Notes: a model not told the origin generated them from the sequence alone. Numbered from the stretch's first letter, positions 39,292 through 52,639 are shown. The stretch: 64,000 nucleotides of DNA from Cheilinus undulatus (GCF_018320785.1 NC_054872.1:35786051-35850050), one strand, 5' to 3'. Program-made: numbers and translations.

Positions 39292-41193
39292 GTACGTAAG
39301 ACTAAACTCTGGGCGAAATTGATGGAATAGCATTACTTTTTCTCCCTATGACGTCAAATGTATCACAGTGAATGAAGTATTTCAAGGTCAATGCAGGTTT
39401 AAGTTATTGAAATGAGATGAATATTGATAAAATAAATAAAAAGATTACACATTTTTGCTAATCTATACATGTTGTTTTGCCATTGTGCTTTTTATTGACA
39501 TGGCCCCTATTCTTCTTCTTATATTTACGATATCAGCATATAAAATAATGTAGGTTTACATATATTTTAAAATGATAGGCTAGATTACTCACTATTTCGC
39601 ATCCTGTGTCCTAGAAGCTGTTAGGCTTTTCAATTTCTCTCAAACTGTAGACTCACCACCAGATGGCGCTTAAGCTCAATGTATTTCATTTATCATCTAT
39701 CTAGGCTCAATTAAGCTTTTAACATGCATAACATTATTCATAAATGAAACCTGTGACTTAATAAAGAAAATAAAGCCTCCTCTCAGGCAATGAAGGCTCC
39801 AATATTAGTTTCAGGATTGCTTTCCTAATAGATTCTGTTTTGGTAAAGTGAAGAACATCAAAATAAAGCCCCAGTCCCTTCAAGTATCATTTATACACTT
39901 ACCCTTTCTGTAAGATATTAAAGTTTTCCTTCAAACTGACGAGCTGCTCCAGTTTTTTCTACTGTGGGTAATGAGAGTGGTGATTCTAATTCATTTCTGT
40001 CCATGATCTTGATCTAATTAAAGACCTCATCCCTGCCACCTCATTTTCATAAGCTGTTCCCTTCAATTACATCTGACAAGTGAGCAGAGACACACATTAA
40101 CCTCCCGCATGAAGAGGAACTGCGCTTCGCTTATCTCTCTGCAATGACTAAATAAGAGAGAGGCCAATTCAAAGGTAATTCCACTTTGCTGAGAACACCT
40201 CTTTGGAAAACAAATCTACGGATGGCAGAGCAAAGTATAAGACATCAAAGAAATATCCAGTTTTCTCATAAAGATGACAAGATAATGTGACCACATGTCA
40301 TGTTATTCTACTTGTTCTGGTTTTGTGTCTGACCTGGATGGCCAAAGTGACAATTCACCATTTTTAAAGAAACTAATTAAAACACAACATTTTTACTGTG
40401 TAACAGAGGATAAACCTGTGAGCCAAGGGCACCCAAAAGCATGAAGAAACGTCATTCTCAAAATAGCTTCAGGCTATATGTCTTTTAAAGGGGGGAAATG
40501 AACCTGACCTGATATGACCACCTAAATCACACTGAGGCTCATACAAAATTGATTGGCTGGGAAACTATTAAAATGGATAGAACATCCTCTATAGCACTGC
40601 AGACTTTGACACTGAGTCCCTTCAATGACTATGAAGTTAAAATAGAAAATCGTCTTTTTCATTAGGTTGGGATTGCTCTTCTAAGTAGTTTGTCTATTTA
40701 GTAAACATGCTGATATTATCCTTTAAAAAAAATCTACTTTGTATTCAGACCTTTGAGAGCAAGGAAATCATTCCTCCCGATCACTGCTGACTGTGATTTG
40801 TTATACACTGTTCTGTTGCTGCATCTCATTCATGTTTTGTGCTGCTTACTGGGCCAAAATGATTCCCGGCCCAGACTAATCCCCATAACGTTGTGGCCCC
40901 AGACATTCCCAAGTTAAGTAAATTGTAGATGCGCTGCTCAGCACACCCACCTCTGTGGTTTACTTCTTGTTTTAAATTGAGCACCAAACGCTACACTCCC
41001 AAAAGTCTAGTTACTAAAGTACTGTTTTGGTTTCATGGCTGAATTTCACATAATGATGGATCAAAGCTGGTAAAAGTGGCTTTCCTGGATAACACATTGA
41101 TCCCAGAGTCCTTAGCTTGAGGCGCTAAGCACTTTTAACAGCTTTTCTCATTACATGGCAATTCATCTGTGAAACCAAAATGGTGGTTTACTG
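39292..41193. other. Non-coding DNA downstream of the divergent exons
   Basis: No gene recognised. Contains one CTCF-like motif (39656-39669). Could be an intron of the divergent gene. Confidence 0.3.
39656..39669 (+). promoter_or_regulatory. CTCF-like motif
   Basis: CCACCAGATGGCGC fits CCASYAGRKGGC at each position, forward orientation, about 0.7 kb into the region beyond the divergent promoter. Confidence 0.45.
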
Positions 41194-41197
41194 TTAA

Positions 41198-41497
41198 AGG
41201 GATATTTCAGGATTTTTGAAGTTGGGTCGTATGAGGTACTTAGCTATAGTAGTGGCATTAGCCTCCAGTGATTTCTGTAAAAGTTGATCATGTGGTTATA
41301 ATGAGCTCAGGGAGGGCATAGTGGCTATAAATGGTGGACGTTTTGTCATCGTAGTTTAACAAGTTTTACATAAAAACGGGCCACGAAAATATGTTGCCTC
41401 GTCTGTACGCTGTGTCGAAAATGTTTAAATCCCTTCATTTCACTACTATACACAAGTATCTCATACGACCCAACTTGAAAAATCCTGAAATATCCCT
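41198..41497. mobile_element. 300-bp MITE flanked by TTAA
   Basis: TTAA stands at 41194-41197 and 41498-41501. The ends AGGGATATTTCAGGATTTTT and, on the other strand, the same 20 bases are identical, and the match continues through AAGTTGGGTCGTATGAG for about 40 bases with very few differences. TTAA duplication is the mark of piggyBac and Kolobok superfamilies. No coding capacity. The well-kept ends imply a fairly recent insertion. Confidence 0.9.
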
Positions 41498-41501
41498 TTA
41501 A

Positions 41502-43570
41502 GTACAAGTTTTGGATGTAATGCAGTTTAAAGTAACACGTTACTGTAATCACATTGCATTTGTCGGTAACACCACAGTGTGACGCATTACTGCTGTTAAC
41601 TTAGTAATCATATTACTGTTACTAAAATATAACAATCTTGTTTGTTGCATTACTGTAAATCTTCAACTAGAAGTAAAACTGGAGCATTGAGAAAACAAAT
41701 CAATTGCATGGAGATATGCAATACTTTGAATTTGTTGCACAAAAGGATGAGAATATGGCAGTGAAGTGTTAACGTGCCCAGGTCAGAAACAACGCTCCGT
41801 TGCCATGAACTCTGCATCAAATCTTTTCAAATATCTGCAAAGGCAGCACATAAGCACAAAGCTATCTAAGACTCCCAGAGCCAAAGTGATGCTCAAGATA
41901 ACTGCATGATGCCGACACCTACCAGGCAGCCAGAGCTTGATTTTCAACAGCAACCACAGGTAACCACAAAAGCTGAGATAGACTTGTGGCAGGCTGGCCT
42001 TGTTCTTGACATCTTTGTCTGTTAGGTGCTGTTTTGGTCAGATTTTCACAACTTTGTTGGCATCTTTTTTGTATTAAAGAGCAGAGAGGAACGGTCTTGT
42101 GCACGTCTTCCTTATTAGAACAAGCGTTTGTGCTATTTGGTAGTAGTTTGTAGAAATATCAGGAGCTGCGACTATCTTTTCTTGACTTTATCAATACGAC
42201 TTGAATTAACATAACAAATGACAGATGTAGTTGGCTGCAGACTAACTTCTCATGGAGCACATAAATCCAGTCCTGTAACATCACTCCTTGTGTTGACATC
42301 ACTCACGTATCCTTAAGCGCTTTACTGCGTGAAATAGTGCCATTACATTATATTACACTACAATGGGAACATATAAGTTTTAGCATTGTATTTTTCATTG
42401 GCATTTTAGTAACGGAAGATCTCAGGTGACCAGGATTATTTTTTGAGTAACTACCCCAACACTGTTCAGTAAATATGCATTATGTAGTGCAGTCTTTATT
42501 GACCAAAAGACAAAAACTGTGGAGTTGGATGAAGCTAAGCAGCAAATCTCTACTTGTCATCTTTTGTTATTGTTTTAATTGAGAGCCCCCTGGTGGTAAA
42601 ATTGATATCATGTACATTTAAGTCTGGACTTTATGTGAAACTAACCTGAGCTAACTGCATCTTGGATCAACCCCCATTTTCTTTATGTCCATGCCACAGG
42701 TATATCTTTTTACAGAATTTGAGGGTAATCTTCATAAGTGTGTTTTCCACCTGAAAACAAGAATCATTGTGTTTTCAGGGCCTAAAGATGAGCTCTTTAA
42801 ATATTAACAGAGGAAGTGAGCCTCTTTCAAAGTCTGCAATGTTTCACAACCTTTTTACTTTTTTTTAACGGGAACCTTAAACAGACCAACAAAGCACTTT
42901 GTCTGAAGCAGACCCTTTTGTGTATTTTCTTGCTGCTGTAGACTTTCCAAATCACTATCACACATGAGACTAGTGTTGATTTTGTTATTTAACCATAGGT
43001 GTGAGTCTGGTTGTTCAACTGAGAAACTTTCAAAACTTTTTCATTTATTTACCCTCAAAGTGCTCAAGTTTAAGTCCATCTGTGATCACTGACTGTGAGT
43101 CAAAAATCAAAATCAGCACACAAACTGGATGAAAATAAAGCTGCTGACGAATAATTCCAAGACATAGTATAAGGGAGTTCAAGTGAAGAAATGATACCAA
43201 AGATCTTGGTTTCAGTATGGCCATAAGCATGACCTGCAGGTGTGTTTTCAGACCTCAGCCATGGCAACGCTTTGTTTACAATGTTAGCAGAGAGCTGGAA
43301 AAGGCATTACACTGGTTCAAACTAGAGTGAGCTGAGGAGAAGTCGTGTTCCATCTCCTTTTCGGCAGAGGAAAGTTGCCACTGACTCTCACGTTGTCATA
43401 CTACAAATGTTAGGGCTTTTTATCTACCAGGGGCCTTTGCTCACTCGCCATTTATCTGCCTCATTTGTTGATAGATAATGACTTGACAGACATTAATGCA
43501 AATTTTGTATATGTAACTTTCAGTAAAATCAATCTTCCTACATTAACTATCAACAAATTACTGTGCTTTG
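41502..43570. other. Non-coding DNA
   Basis: No gene or named repeat, apart from the CTCF-like motif at 42585. Confidence 0.3.
42585..42596 (-). promoter_or_regulatory. CTCF-like motif, reverse orientation
   Basis: GCCCCCTGGTGG on the plus strand is CCACCAGGGGGC on the minus strand, a full match to the CTCF core. It points toward the gene cluster, opposite to the motif at 174. Confidence 0.45.
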
Positions 43571-44842
43571 CAGTGCCTGTAAAATGATTGACCCACTTGG
43601 ATGTTTCACCTTTTTATAAATATTTTCAATCAGTCATGGTCAATATAAATTAGCTTTTTGAGAAAGAAATGACAAAAAATGAAAATAGATTTCTACAAAG
43701 TAATGCCAATTGAAAAAAAATATGTAATGTCAAATAAGTGACTGCATAAATATTAACCCCTTCAAGTCAGTATTTAGTAGATTCACCTTTGGCTGCAATC
43801 ACAGCACTGAGTCTGTGTGGATAGGTATCAACCACCCTTGCACATCTGGATACTGGAATTTTTACTCCAGTCTTCATGCAAAACTGCTAAAGCTCTGTCA
43901 GGTTGCATGGGGATCAGGTATGAACAGCTCAATTCAAGTCCAACCACAAATTCTCTGTTGGATTGAGGTCTGGGCTTTTACTCTGCCACACCAGAACATT
44001 CACCTTGTTCTCTTTAAACCATTTCTGTGCAGCTTTCGCTGTATGCTTCAGGTCATTTTCTTGCCGGAAAATAAATGTTCTCCCAAGTCGTAGTTCTCTT
44101 GCAGACTGAATAAGATTGTCCTACAGGATTTTACTATATTTTGATGCATTGATTTTACCCTCTATCTTTGTAAGCCTTCCAGGGCTGGCTGCTAGAAAGC
44201 ATCCCCACTGCATGATGCTGCCACCACCATGCTTCACAGGACACGATGTGCAGTGCTCAGAGTCCGCTAAACATAGCATCCTGCCCCATTTTGGTGACAG
44301 GAGACCGCAGAGCTTTCTTCCACTTGACCATGGGGTCTCCCACATGCTTTTAGGCGGACCCTAGTTGAGATTTAATGTGAGTTTTCTTCAACAGAGGCTT
44401 TCTCTTTGCCACTCTCCCCTAAAACTATGACCAATCGATATTCTTCTCTCTGAGTTGCTTGGGGTGTTATCTTGTCTTCATGGTGAAGTGGTAGCCAGGA
44501 ATACCAATTAATCTGTTTCTGGACCTTCCAGACACGTTTCTTTATACTGCAATCATTGGAGACACATTCACTGCAGTCAGGTGATCTACATTTCACTAAC
44601 TGTGAGACTACTAGCATCAATTAACTGGACCTCTGCTGAATTAGTCAGTCACTTTACAGGGGGTGAATATTTCTACAGTCACTTATTTCACGTATTACAT
44701 ATTCTTATTTAATTAACATTACTTTGTAGAAATCTGTTTGAGCTTTTTGTTTTGTTTTTTGGTCAACAAAGCCAAATTAAATTGACTATGATTTATACAA
44801 TCAATAAAAGGGAAAAAACATCCAAGAGAGGGAATGCTGTTT
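43571..44842 (-). mobile_element. Tc1/mariner-like relic, minus strand
   Basis: The left end CAGTGCCTGTAAAATGATTG and the subterminal GTCATGGTCAATATAAATTA match the 15150 family. The minus-strand transposase relic shows VKHGGGSIMQWGCF (about 44240-44195) and WETPWSS. The right end near AAAAAACATCCAAGAG is eroded before the terminal CACTG, so only one terminus is intact. Frames are broken. Confidence 0.85.
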
Positions 44843-46079
44843 ATCTTGTTTATTTTTTGCATTTGATGTGTTGGTGTACTATTACTAACACAAAACAGTT
44901 AAAGTTAAATGTCCACAGGCTAAGCGGAGAACAGAAAAATTCTACCAAATTATAATATCAGTTTGTGTTGGCAGCGTTTCCTTAACTCCACCCTGTGAAG
45001 TGAGATATCACCAGGGTCAGATGTCATGAGCTGCCTCACTCTCCCAGCTCTCCTGTGGGCTGGGGAGGTCCAACTCCCTCCTCAAACAGACACGCAAAGA
45101 AACAGTAGCCCACATCCCCCGCACCCCGTCCACATTATTAATGAATGGGAGCGCTGCCTCACCCCCGTTCTCTTGTAGTTTTGGAATGTGCAAGATAGAT
45201 CGATTTAAGACGGGAACACAGATGGCTCTTAAGGCACAATGCAGTACACAAGCACTCAGAGGAAAAGTGAGCTCTTGGGCAATTAGTGTCATTATGGCTG
45301 CTCATGTGCTTGGTGGGCTGGATAAACAGTGGCTGAGGCGGCAAATGGTTAAGCATGTGGGTAGCATGGATAATGATGATCAGAGCAGTGCTGCAGCAGA
45401 AGAGCAAAAGTGCACACTTAAACAATTTCAAGTAGGCGACGGACAGAGTAAAACTGTTATGTACCTATTAAAACACAAGAGAGCTATTAGGTGTTACTGA
45501 AGATATTGATGTTCGCATAGTCGAACAGCGTGCTTTTGAAATTAAAGCTGCTGTGTGGAGTTTTTAGCTGGTTATGAAACAGAGTGAATTTAATACTTGT
45601 ACTCCCATTTGACCCACAAAAGCAATCCAGGCAACAAGCAACAACACTGATGATTTCTTTGTGTTAATTTCGTCGCACTGTAACCACCGCCACAGGGTAG
45701 CTGTCAGATGATCTAAGTTGCGTCATGCTACGGAAACTGCTTTTTAAAATATTTCAATGGGAAAAATTCCCAGCCTGTGACTCATTTGATTGTCAAATAA
45801 AAGAATGGTTATAATTTTCAGGATGAAACACTTTTCACACAAGTGCGTGTTCAGCAAAGAAATCAGATGTACCACATTGTCAACACAAAGTACCAAAAGC
45901 AACACCAAAAGCTCCTCACATGGGCTTTAACATCAAAAGCCAACTTGTCATAAATGATAATGAAACTGTTAAAGCAAGGGCAGTATTAAGCCAAGTTAAA
46001 ATGAGCATATTTAGATGCACACTAGGAAACATATTATCTGATTTAGTAACCTGATTACTCAAGTAGTCATCTACAGTAT
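44843..46079. other. Non-coding DNA
   Basis: Open frames up to 119 codons exist on both strands near 45017-45500, overlapping each other, with no family resemblance; I see no supported gene. Confidence 0.3.
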
Positions 46080-46310
46080 GATTAAGAGGGGTCTGACTGC
46101 AGACCAGACCAGTCATGCATACACCACTGTGAGACGCAGCCTCTGCCAGAACAGAAGGGACTTAATTTGCTGGTATGTTTTACAAGGTTTTTTTTTTTAT
46201 TCAACATTTTTAATAAACAAATCTGTCAGTTACATTCATGAAATAACCACAATGCAAACAATCCAGACTAAGCCACATTTTAAAGTAAAACAGGAAAAGG
46301 TCAGTAGCTG
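46080..46310 (+). repeat. Partial third copy of TAGCTA-family flank
   Basis: Sequence from CTGCAGACC through GGGACTTAATTTGCTGG and GTTACATTCATGAAATAACC to GGAAAAGGTCAG aligns by eye with 12410-12600 and 63300-63400. The TAGCTA core itself is absent here. Confidence 0.55.
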
Positions 46311-46386
46311 TTGCACCAGCTACTCACATGTCTTAAGTTATAAACTAAAGTTCACACTAAACTCTACATCGAAACTAGCTGTCACA

Positions 46387-47580
46387 TACACTATATTGCC
46401 AAAAGTATTTGCTCACCTTCCTTGACTTGAATATGAACTTAAGTGACATCCTATTCTTAATCCATAGGGTTTAATATGACGTTGGTCCACCCTTTGCAGC
46501 TTTAACAGCTTCAGCTCTTCTAGAAAGGCTTTCCACAAGGTTTAGGAGTGTGTTTATGGGAATTTTTGACCATTCTTCCAGAAGCGCATTTGTGAGGTCA
46601 CACACTGATGTTGGACAAGAAGGCCTGGCTCGCAGTCTCCACTCTAATTCATCCCAAAGGTGTTCTATCAGGTTGAGGTCAGGACTCTGTGAAAGCCATT
46701 TAAGTTCATCCACACCAAACTCTCTCATCTATGTCTTTATGGACCTTGCTTTGTGCACTGGTGTACAGTCATGTTGGAACAGTAAGGGGCCATCCCCAAG
46801 CTGTTCACACAAAGATGGGAGCATGGAATTGTCCAAAATCTCTTGGTATGCTAAAGCATTCAGAGTTCCTTTCACTGGAACTAAGGGGCCAAGCTCAGCT
46901 CCTGAAAAACAACCCCACACCATAATCCCCCCCTCCACCAAACTTTACACTTGGCACAATGCAGTCAGACAAGTAGCGTTCTCCTGGCAACCGCCAAACC
47001 CAGACCAGATCCATCAAGTGATTTGTCACTCCAGAGAACGTGTCTCCACTGCTCTAGAGTCCAGTGGTGGCGTGCTTTACACCACTGCATTCGACGCTTT
47101 GTGTTGCACTTAGTGATGTATGACTTCAGTGCAGCTGCTCGGCCCTCTACGCACTGTTCTTGAACTAATCTGAAGGCCACATGAAGTTTGGAGGTCTGTA
47201 GTGACTGCCTCTGCAGAAAGTTAGTGACCGCTGCGCACTATGCGCCTCAGCATCCGCTGACCCTGCTCTGCCATTTTACATGGCCTACCACTTCGTGGCT
47301 GTGTTGCTGTTGTTCCCAATCACTTCCACTTTGTTATAATACCACTGACAGTTGACTGTGGAATATTTAGGAGTGAGGAAATTTCATGACTGGACTTGTT
47401 GCACAGGTAGCATCTTATCACAGTACCACGCTGGAATTCACTGAGGTCTGAAGAGCATCCCATTCTCTCACAAATGTTTGTAGAAACAGTCTGCATGCCT
47501 AGGTGCTTGATTTTATACACCTGTGGCCATGGAAGTGATTGTAACACCTGATTTCAGTTATTTGGATGGGTGAAAGAAAT
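46387..47580 (-). mobile_element. Tc1-like transposon of a second family, nearly full-length relic
   Basis: The left end ACTATATTGCCAAAAGTATT is the terminus of a different fish Tc1 family. Minus-strand frames read in order: DNA-binding part with ISSLLNIPQSTVSGIITKWK (47547-47320), [21 protein letters not shown] (47180-46965), [20 protein letters not shown] and [13 protein letters not shown] (46941-46729), and SPDLNLIEHLWDELEWRLR (46728-46471). The DDE triad motifs ([25 protein letters not shown]) are visible but the frames are shifted, so it is inactive. The right terminus is lost. Confidence 0.9.
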
Positions 47581-47899
47581 TTGTATTATCGTTCAGTTAT
47601 AACATGGAGATGCAAGGCTCATCTTAACTAGTAGGGATTAATGTTCAAACTAACTAAAATATTTTTGCAGATGTGACATTTTCACTTAATTTAACCAATC
47701 AATGAAAACCAATTTTTAAGTCGGTGTTTGTTACAGTGCTGCCTCTCGTGTCTAATTGTCTCCAAACAGGCTAAAGGCCAAAAATAACTCATGCTAACTG
47801 CAGTTTATCCTCAAACAATGCTGAAAGTGTATAAAAAATATGACAAAGCATTTTGTATTGGTGATAACATAAGCCTATAGCCTAAACCTAGTGCCAGTA

Positions 47900-48110
47900 T
47901 AAAACTAACAACACGGGGAGCAGGTGGCCTAGTGGTTAAAATTGCTCCCCACGTGCGCGGGCGGCCTGGGTTCGGATCCGGCCTGGGGCCCTTTACCGCA
48001 TGTCTCTCCCCCAACTGTTGACCCTGTTTCCGACTCTGTCCACTGTCCCCCTCTGTCAAATAAAGACACAAAAATGCCCCCAAAAATAAATCTTGTAAAA
48101 CTAACAACAC
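47900..48110 (+). mobile_element. tRNA-derived SINE, second copy, 15-bp target duplications
   Basis: Body 47915-48095, plus strand. A box TGGCCTAGTGG at 47925-47935, B box GGTTCGGATCC at 47969-47979, followed by the same CGCATGTCTCTCCCCC and CAAATAAAGACACAAAAATG tail as the copy at 15367. The duplication TAAAACTAACAACAC is perfect at 47900-47914 and 48096-48110. Confidence 0.92.
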
Positions 48111-48267
48111 AGACATCAAGTGGTGAAATTGCTAATGATATAATTATCTCAGCTCATGGAAATCAACAGTGGTATTGATCATGGAGAACACACTGCAAGT
48201 TTTCCCACCTGACAAAACCATCACTATAACAACCATACTTTACAGAGGATTTAAAGGCTAAAAGTTA

Positions 48268-48745
48268 TGCTTTCTCCGTGGACAGCTCCGTGAACACAAA
48301 CTGATGCAGAATCCTGCAGGAGGGATAATGGTATGGGTTGTTTTTCAGGATTTTGGCTTGGCCCTGTATCTCCAGTGAAGGACAATCTTAATGCTTCAGC
48401 ATACTCAGACATTTTGGACAGTGCTATGCTTCCAGCTTTGTTGGAACAGTTTGGGGAAGGCCCTTTTCTATTCCAACATGACTGTATCCCAGTGCACAAA
48501 GCAAGAATAAAGACAGGGTTTGAGTTTGTTGTGGAAGAACTTGACTGGCCCATAAAGAGCCCTGACTTAAACCCCATCGAACACCTTTGAAATGAACTGG
48601 AATGGAGAGAGCAAGCCAGGTCTCCTGGTCCATCAGTGCCCTTATAGGTGCGCTACAGAGTGAATGGGAACATATTCCCACTGAAACACTCAAAATCATG
48701 TGGAAAGCATTCCAAGAAGACCGGAGGCTGTTGGGGGGGTGATGT
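48268..48745 (+). mobile_element. Tc1-like transposase fragment, second family, plus strand
   Basis: A frame at 48333-48590 gives MGCFSGFWLGPVSPVKDNLN, FLFQHDCIPVHKARIK and PIKSPDLNPIEHL, then a stop where WDELEWR would follow; further homology runs to about 48740. It belongs with the family at 46387 but in the opposite orientation. Termini not found. Confidence 0.88.
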
Positions 48746-51700
48746 TGGTGTAATGCATCTTGACTTATTTATGTCCTTTTCTTGGACTTAAAATGTTGGT
48801 TTTTCATGAAGTTAATTTCAGCTTTGTTTTCAAATTCATAAAAGATGAATCATTATCATGGCAGAACCAGTGTTGTAAAGTAAAATTTATGGATGTACTT
48901 TTAAATTCGATAAAAAATAATTTGGTTCAGAGTTTCATTCAGCTCTCAGGGGGGACACACTTCCAGACAGACAAACACACACATGCATTCCCTGAAAGCA
49001 TCGGGGACACACATGTGACACCAAGGTCAGGTTGGGTTGTAAACAGGAATAAGACAATGGCCTCGCTGAGAAATCCAGCTCATAGACCTCCAGGGGTAAC
49101 CCACACTGAGTTTGTTGTCATTGTCTAAAACCCATTTAATTCTCTGTTTACGCTATACGAGTGTATGTGTTCGCCTGAGTGGGAGTATGACACCTCTTTA
49201 CTCACTGCCTCAGCCACAAGTTATTGAGAAAACAAATGTCAGTTGGAGGGCGTTGTCTGTTTGGCATTTGTACTGAGAATTAGTGCTTCCTCCCACTGCT
49301 TGGAGCAAGCGTAATTTGATTATGAGCACCAGTGAGGGGACACAGTTATCAGTTAACGTAGGACCAAAGATTACTGTAAAGAGATGAGAGAAGGTGAAAT
49401 GTCGAGGAAGAGAGATTGGTTGTGAGACTCTCCCTATGGGGGTCGAGACTCTGGATGACTGCCCGGTATGCCACTGCACTGTCATCTGTGAGTTCCCTTT
49501 GTACACATCTTGAGGCCAGAAAATCCCATGATCCTCCTCTGTTATCGTGACCCAACTCCTAGCTAGTGGCATCCTGCTTTGTCTTATGCTTTTCCTCCTC
49601 CTGCCACCCTCCACTTCTCCATACTTGTCCCCTCCATATTCTGTCTCTCTCCTTCCTGGTAGCCAAAGCACAGCTCGGGGCTGGGCCTCTGCCACCGCCA
49701 TGAAAACAGATGACAGTGTTTTGTTTTGTTTTCTGCACCCTGCTGACACAGACCCCCTTCCAGGAGATGTCTGTCTGTGTTGGAGGAAAGGGGGAAATGA
49801 AAAGGATTGATTAATTTAAAAACTGACTCCCCTCTTTTTTCTACACTGAGCCCTCCCTTCAGCGGGATACGCTTGTTCAATAAGAGAAAGAGAGAAAGAT
49901 CATGGGAGCTCATTCATCAAGCCATATATCCCATTATAAATAATGTGTGTAATGTGCAAACAACTTATGGATTTGACCTTTGACCAGAACTGCTTTCATA
50001 TGTTCTGCATAGAGATTTTTTTTGATCCTGCAATGGTAACGATATAGATATCTTAAAGGCTAGTGGGGCTCTTTTGTTGTTCTTTTAACGAAAACACAGC
50101 TCCATATCTAGTTTTGTTTAAAAGCCCATTAAAGGTAAAAACAGGGCAGAGCCTTGGGGGGAGGCAAAGGCCACCCTGGAAATCTGATTGGCCATCTAAA
50201 GGTGGGTTGTAAAACAGTCTCAGTACAGTCACCATTATTTTTTTTTTCTACCACAAAATGAATTGGACACTTGAAGAGCAGAGCTGAGTGGACCTATGCA
50301 ATCAGTAAGCCTCCTCCTCCTGTCACAGCGTGTGTCAGTGTTAACGATGGAAGCAACTTGTGGTACAGAAATCAGCTTAATATGTCTTATCTCCAAGTTT
50401 CACATCAGTGAATAACAGCATAGTCTGGGGCTTTTACATGGGCATTTCCATTACAGCTGGTCTACCTGCTGTAGGAGGGTTTTAACTGATAGATGACTAA
50501 CTTTTCTTAAGCCCAAGGGTGCTTTTTGGAGAGAAATTTGGCTAAAATTAAGCCAAGATTTATATTTTGTCATTTTTAATGTCACTTTCTGGAGATGATA
50601 AATTGTATTGAAGACCTCCTTGAAAATGATTTCCTTTTAGCCAAATGAACTTGCGTTTGTTGAATTTAGCTTAAAAACAAGGTTTCATTTTGTTTTGTAG
50701 CTATTACCCCTTCCATACCTGATAGGTCTTAAATTTAGAGTAGCTTGAAATAATGGTGATGGTATTAAAAATAGTGTGGACACAAAGTACTCAGTCTGAT
50801 AACATTCCAGAGATGGGGACTAGATGCACCCTGATGCCTTGTGACTAGGCGCATTAGCACTTCCACACCACATGTCATTCTCAAGTCAGATGCTAAGCCG
50901 GGCCAAACAAGCAGTCCTTTTATTGCTAACGCAGTTATTCGATTATTTCGACCTCTTCATGCATTGAAAAGACTGTTCAGCTTTCATACACCACTTAGCT
51001 GGTGAAGCATCCTTTACACATGGAAGGAAGGGGAGGAGGAGGAACTGGCTGCTGATGTTATAGACGTACAACGAGTTCTAAATAGTTCATAGCTGTAAAA
51101 TGTGTACGCCTTTGGGACGTTTCCCTCCCTATTTGTCCTTGAAACAGATGTACTGTGTCCTTGAGTCATGTTGGCTGCAGATAAAGTTTGTTTTCCAGGG
51201 ACACATTCCTCAGTTACTACAGCACTGATCTATTCTTCGAAAAGAATACACATTTTTCTTTAAAGGAACACAAACATTTTATTTAAGCCAGATTAATATG
51301 GTTTTTGGTACACATGGGTCATTAGTCAGGCTTTAAATTACAGGGAAATTCACTCACATTTTTGGATATTGTTTTTTAGTGTGTGTTTTAATTTTCATCC
51401 TGAAAATGTCATATTTTCTTCAGCTTCTTTACATTCTCCACTGATTTATGAGGGGAAACTTGCAGCTCTTAAGCTCAAAAGCACTCTACTGTGCTCACAG
51501 ACCTGTTGTTTCTTTGTTAGTTTCTGTCTGTCAGTGGATTAAGTAGGTTTTTTCACTGGAAACATCAAGCTGCATAATGAAAGGAGGGCTAAATTAAAGC
51601 TGCAATTATAAACACAAGTTTAAACATTAGAAATGGCCCTTTAGCTCATTTATTGTTTGCCTGGCATTAGTGAATGAAATAAAGAAAATGAATCTCCAGG

Positions 51701-52284
51701 GTAGCACCTGATGATTTGAGAAATACTTGATAAGTTTATGACTCTGATAAAGATTTAATATCGAGATCTATTTTCTACTCCAGTAAACAGAAGGCATTTG
51801 TGGTAAGTCTTGTAGACACAAAGTGCAGCTCAGAGAGCACTTAGCTCAGCTGTAAGCCACTAAGCTAACAATTGGTCTATTCAGACTGCCACATCAAGGC
51901 ACAATATTTACCCCCTACCCCCCTGTGATGTTTCTTGTTCAATATGAATGTCACTGTGGCAAGGGGGGGTTGGGGGGTGGGTGAGTGATCAGTCCTTTTG
52001 TGGCAACTTTGCAGAGGAGAGCAGGGCCATGTTTGTGGGTGTCTTCGGGGCTCCTGCTGTTTGTTTACACAAAGGGCTGTCTCGAATTCCTGCAACACAG
52101 TAGCACAAGAAATGAAATGATTATTAAGGTGTTTCAGATTCAACTTTGAATGTCTGAAGCAACCATGACTGTGAAGCTTCATCACAGCAACAGCAATCAT
52201 AAAGACATCAACACTTGGTGCACTTTTATTTTGACTTTGTAGTCCCATAACTTTTTTCTAGTGACATTACTGCATCACACATAT
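48746..52284. other. Non-coding DNA
   Basis: The longest open frame in the right third (179 codons, minus strand, 49749-49210) is here. Its translation shows no recognisable domain and overlaps other open frames, so I do not call it a gene. No element identified in 49,800-52,280. Confidence 0.3.
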
Positions 52285-52480
52285 TCTTAAAGGTCACATA
52301 TTATGCAAAATATACCTGTTAAGGCTTTTCAAACAAAAATTTGTAACCCCACGCCTTTCTCCACCTTTTAGAAAATGTGTGCTGAAACAAGCCATTCTCA
52401 GATTTTTTCAGTGTTATTTTATTGTTCAGACATACATTTGAGAGAATCTTTGCATTCATGCTTGCTTAAGAGTGCTGAAT
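52285..52480 (+). repeat. End of a dispersed fish repeat
   Basis: TTAAAGGTCACATATTATGC at about 52288 resembles the terminus of a widespread fish MITE-like repeat. I did not find a matching opposite end; the boundary is approximate. Confidence 0.3.
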
Positions 52481-52639
52481 AATCATCCCCAGTATTACAT
52501 GCATGTACTGCAGCCAACAGGAAGTTGTCATCAGTCAAATGACTGTCTCCATTCCTGTCTGATACCTCATGGGTGCCTACCAGTAAGCTATGAACACAAA
52601 TGAGCTTCAGTTTGATACAATGAAGTGTTCTATTTTGGT

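Noticed and set aside
46550-47113. 187-codon plus-strand frame
   Set aside because: It is antisense to the Tc1 transposase relic at 46387-47580, whose minus-strand translation carries the conserved motifs.
47915-48000. Functional tRNA gene
   Set aside because: A and B boxes are present but the following body, tail and target duplications show a SINE; the tRNA cloverleaf is not maintained.
49210-49749. 179-codon minus-strand open frame
   Set aside because: It is the longest frame in the right third but shows no domain, overlaps frames on both strands in the same segment, and has no splice or promoter context.
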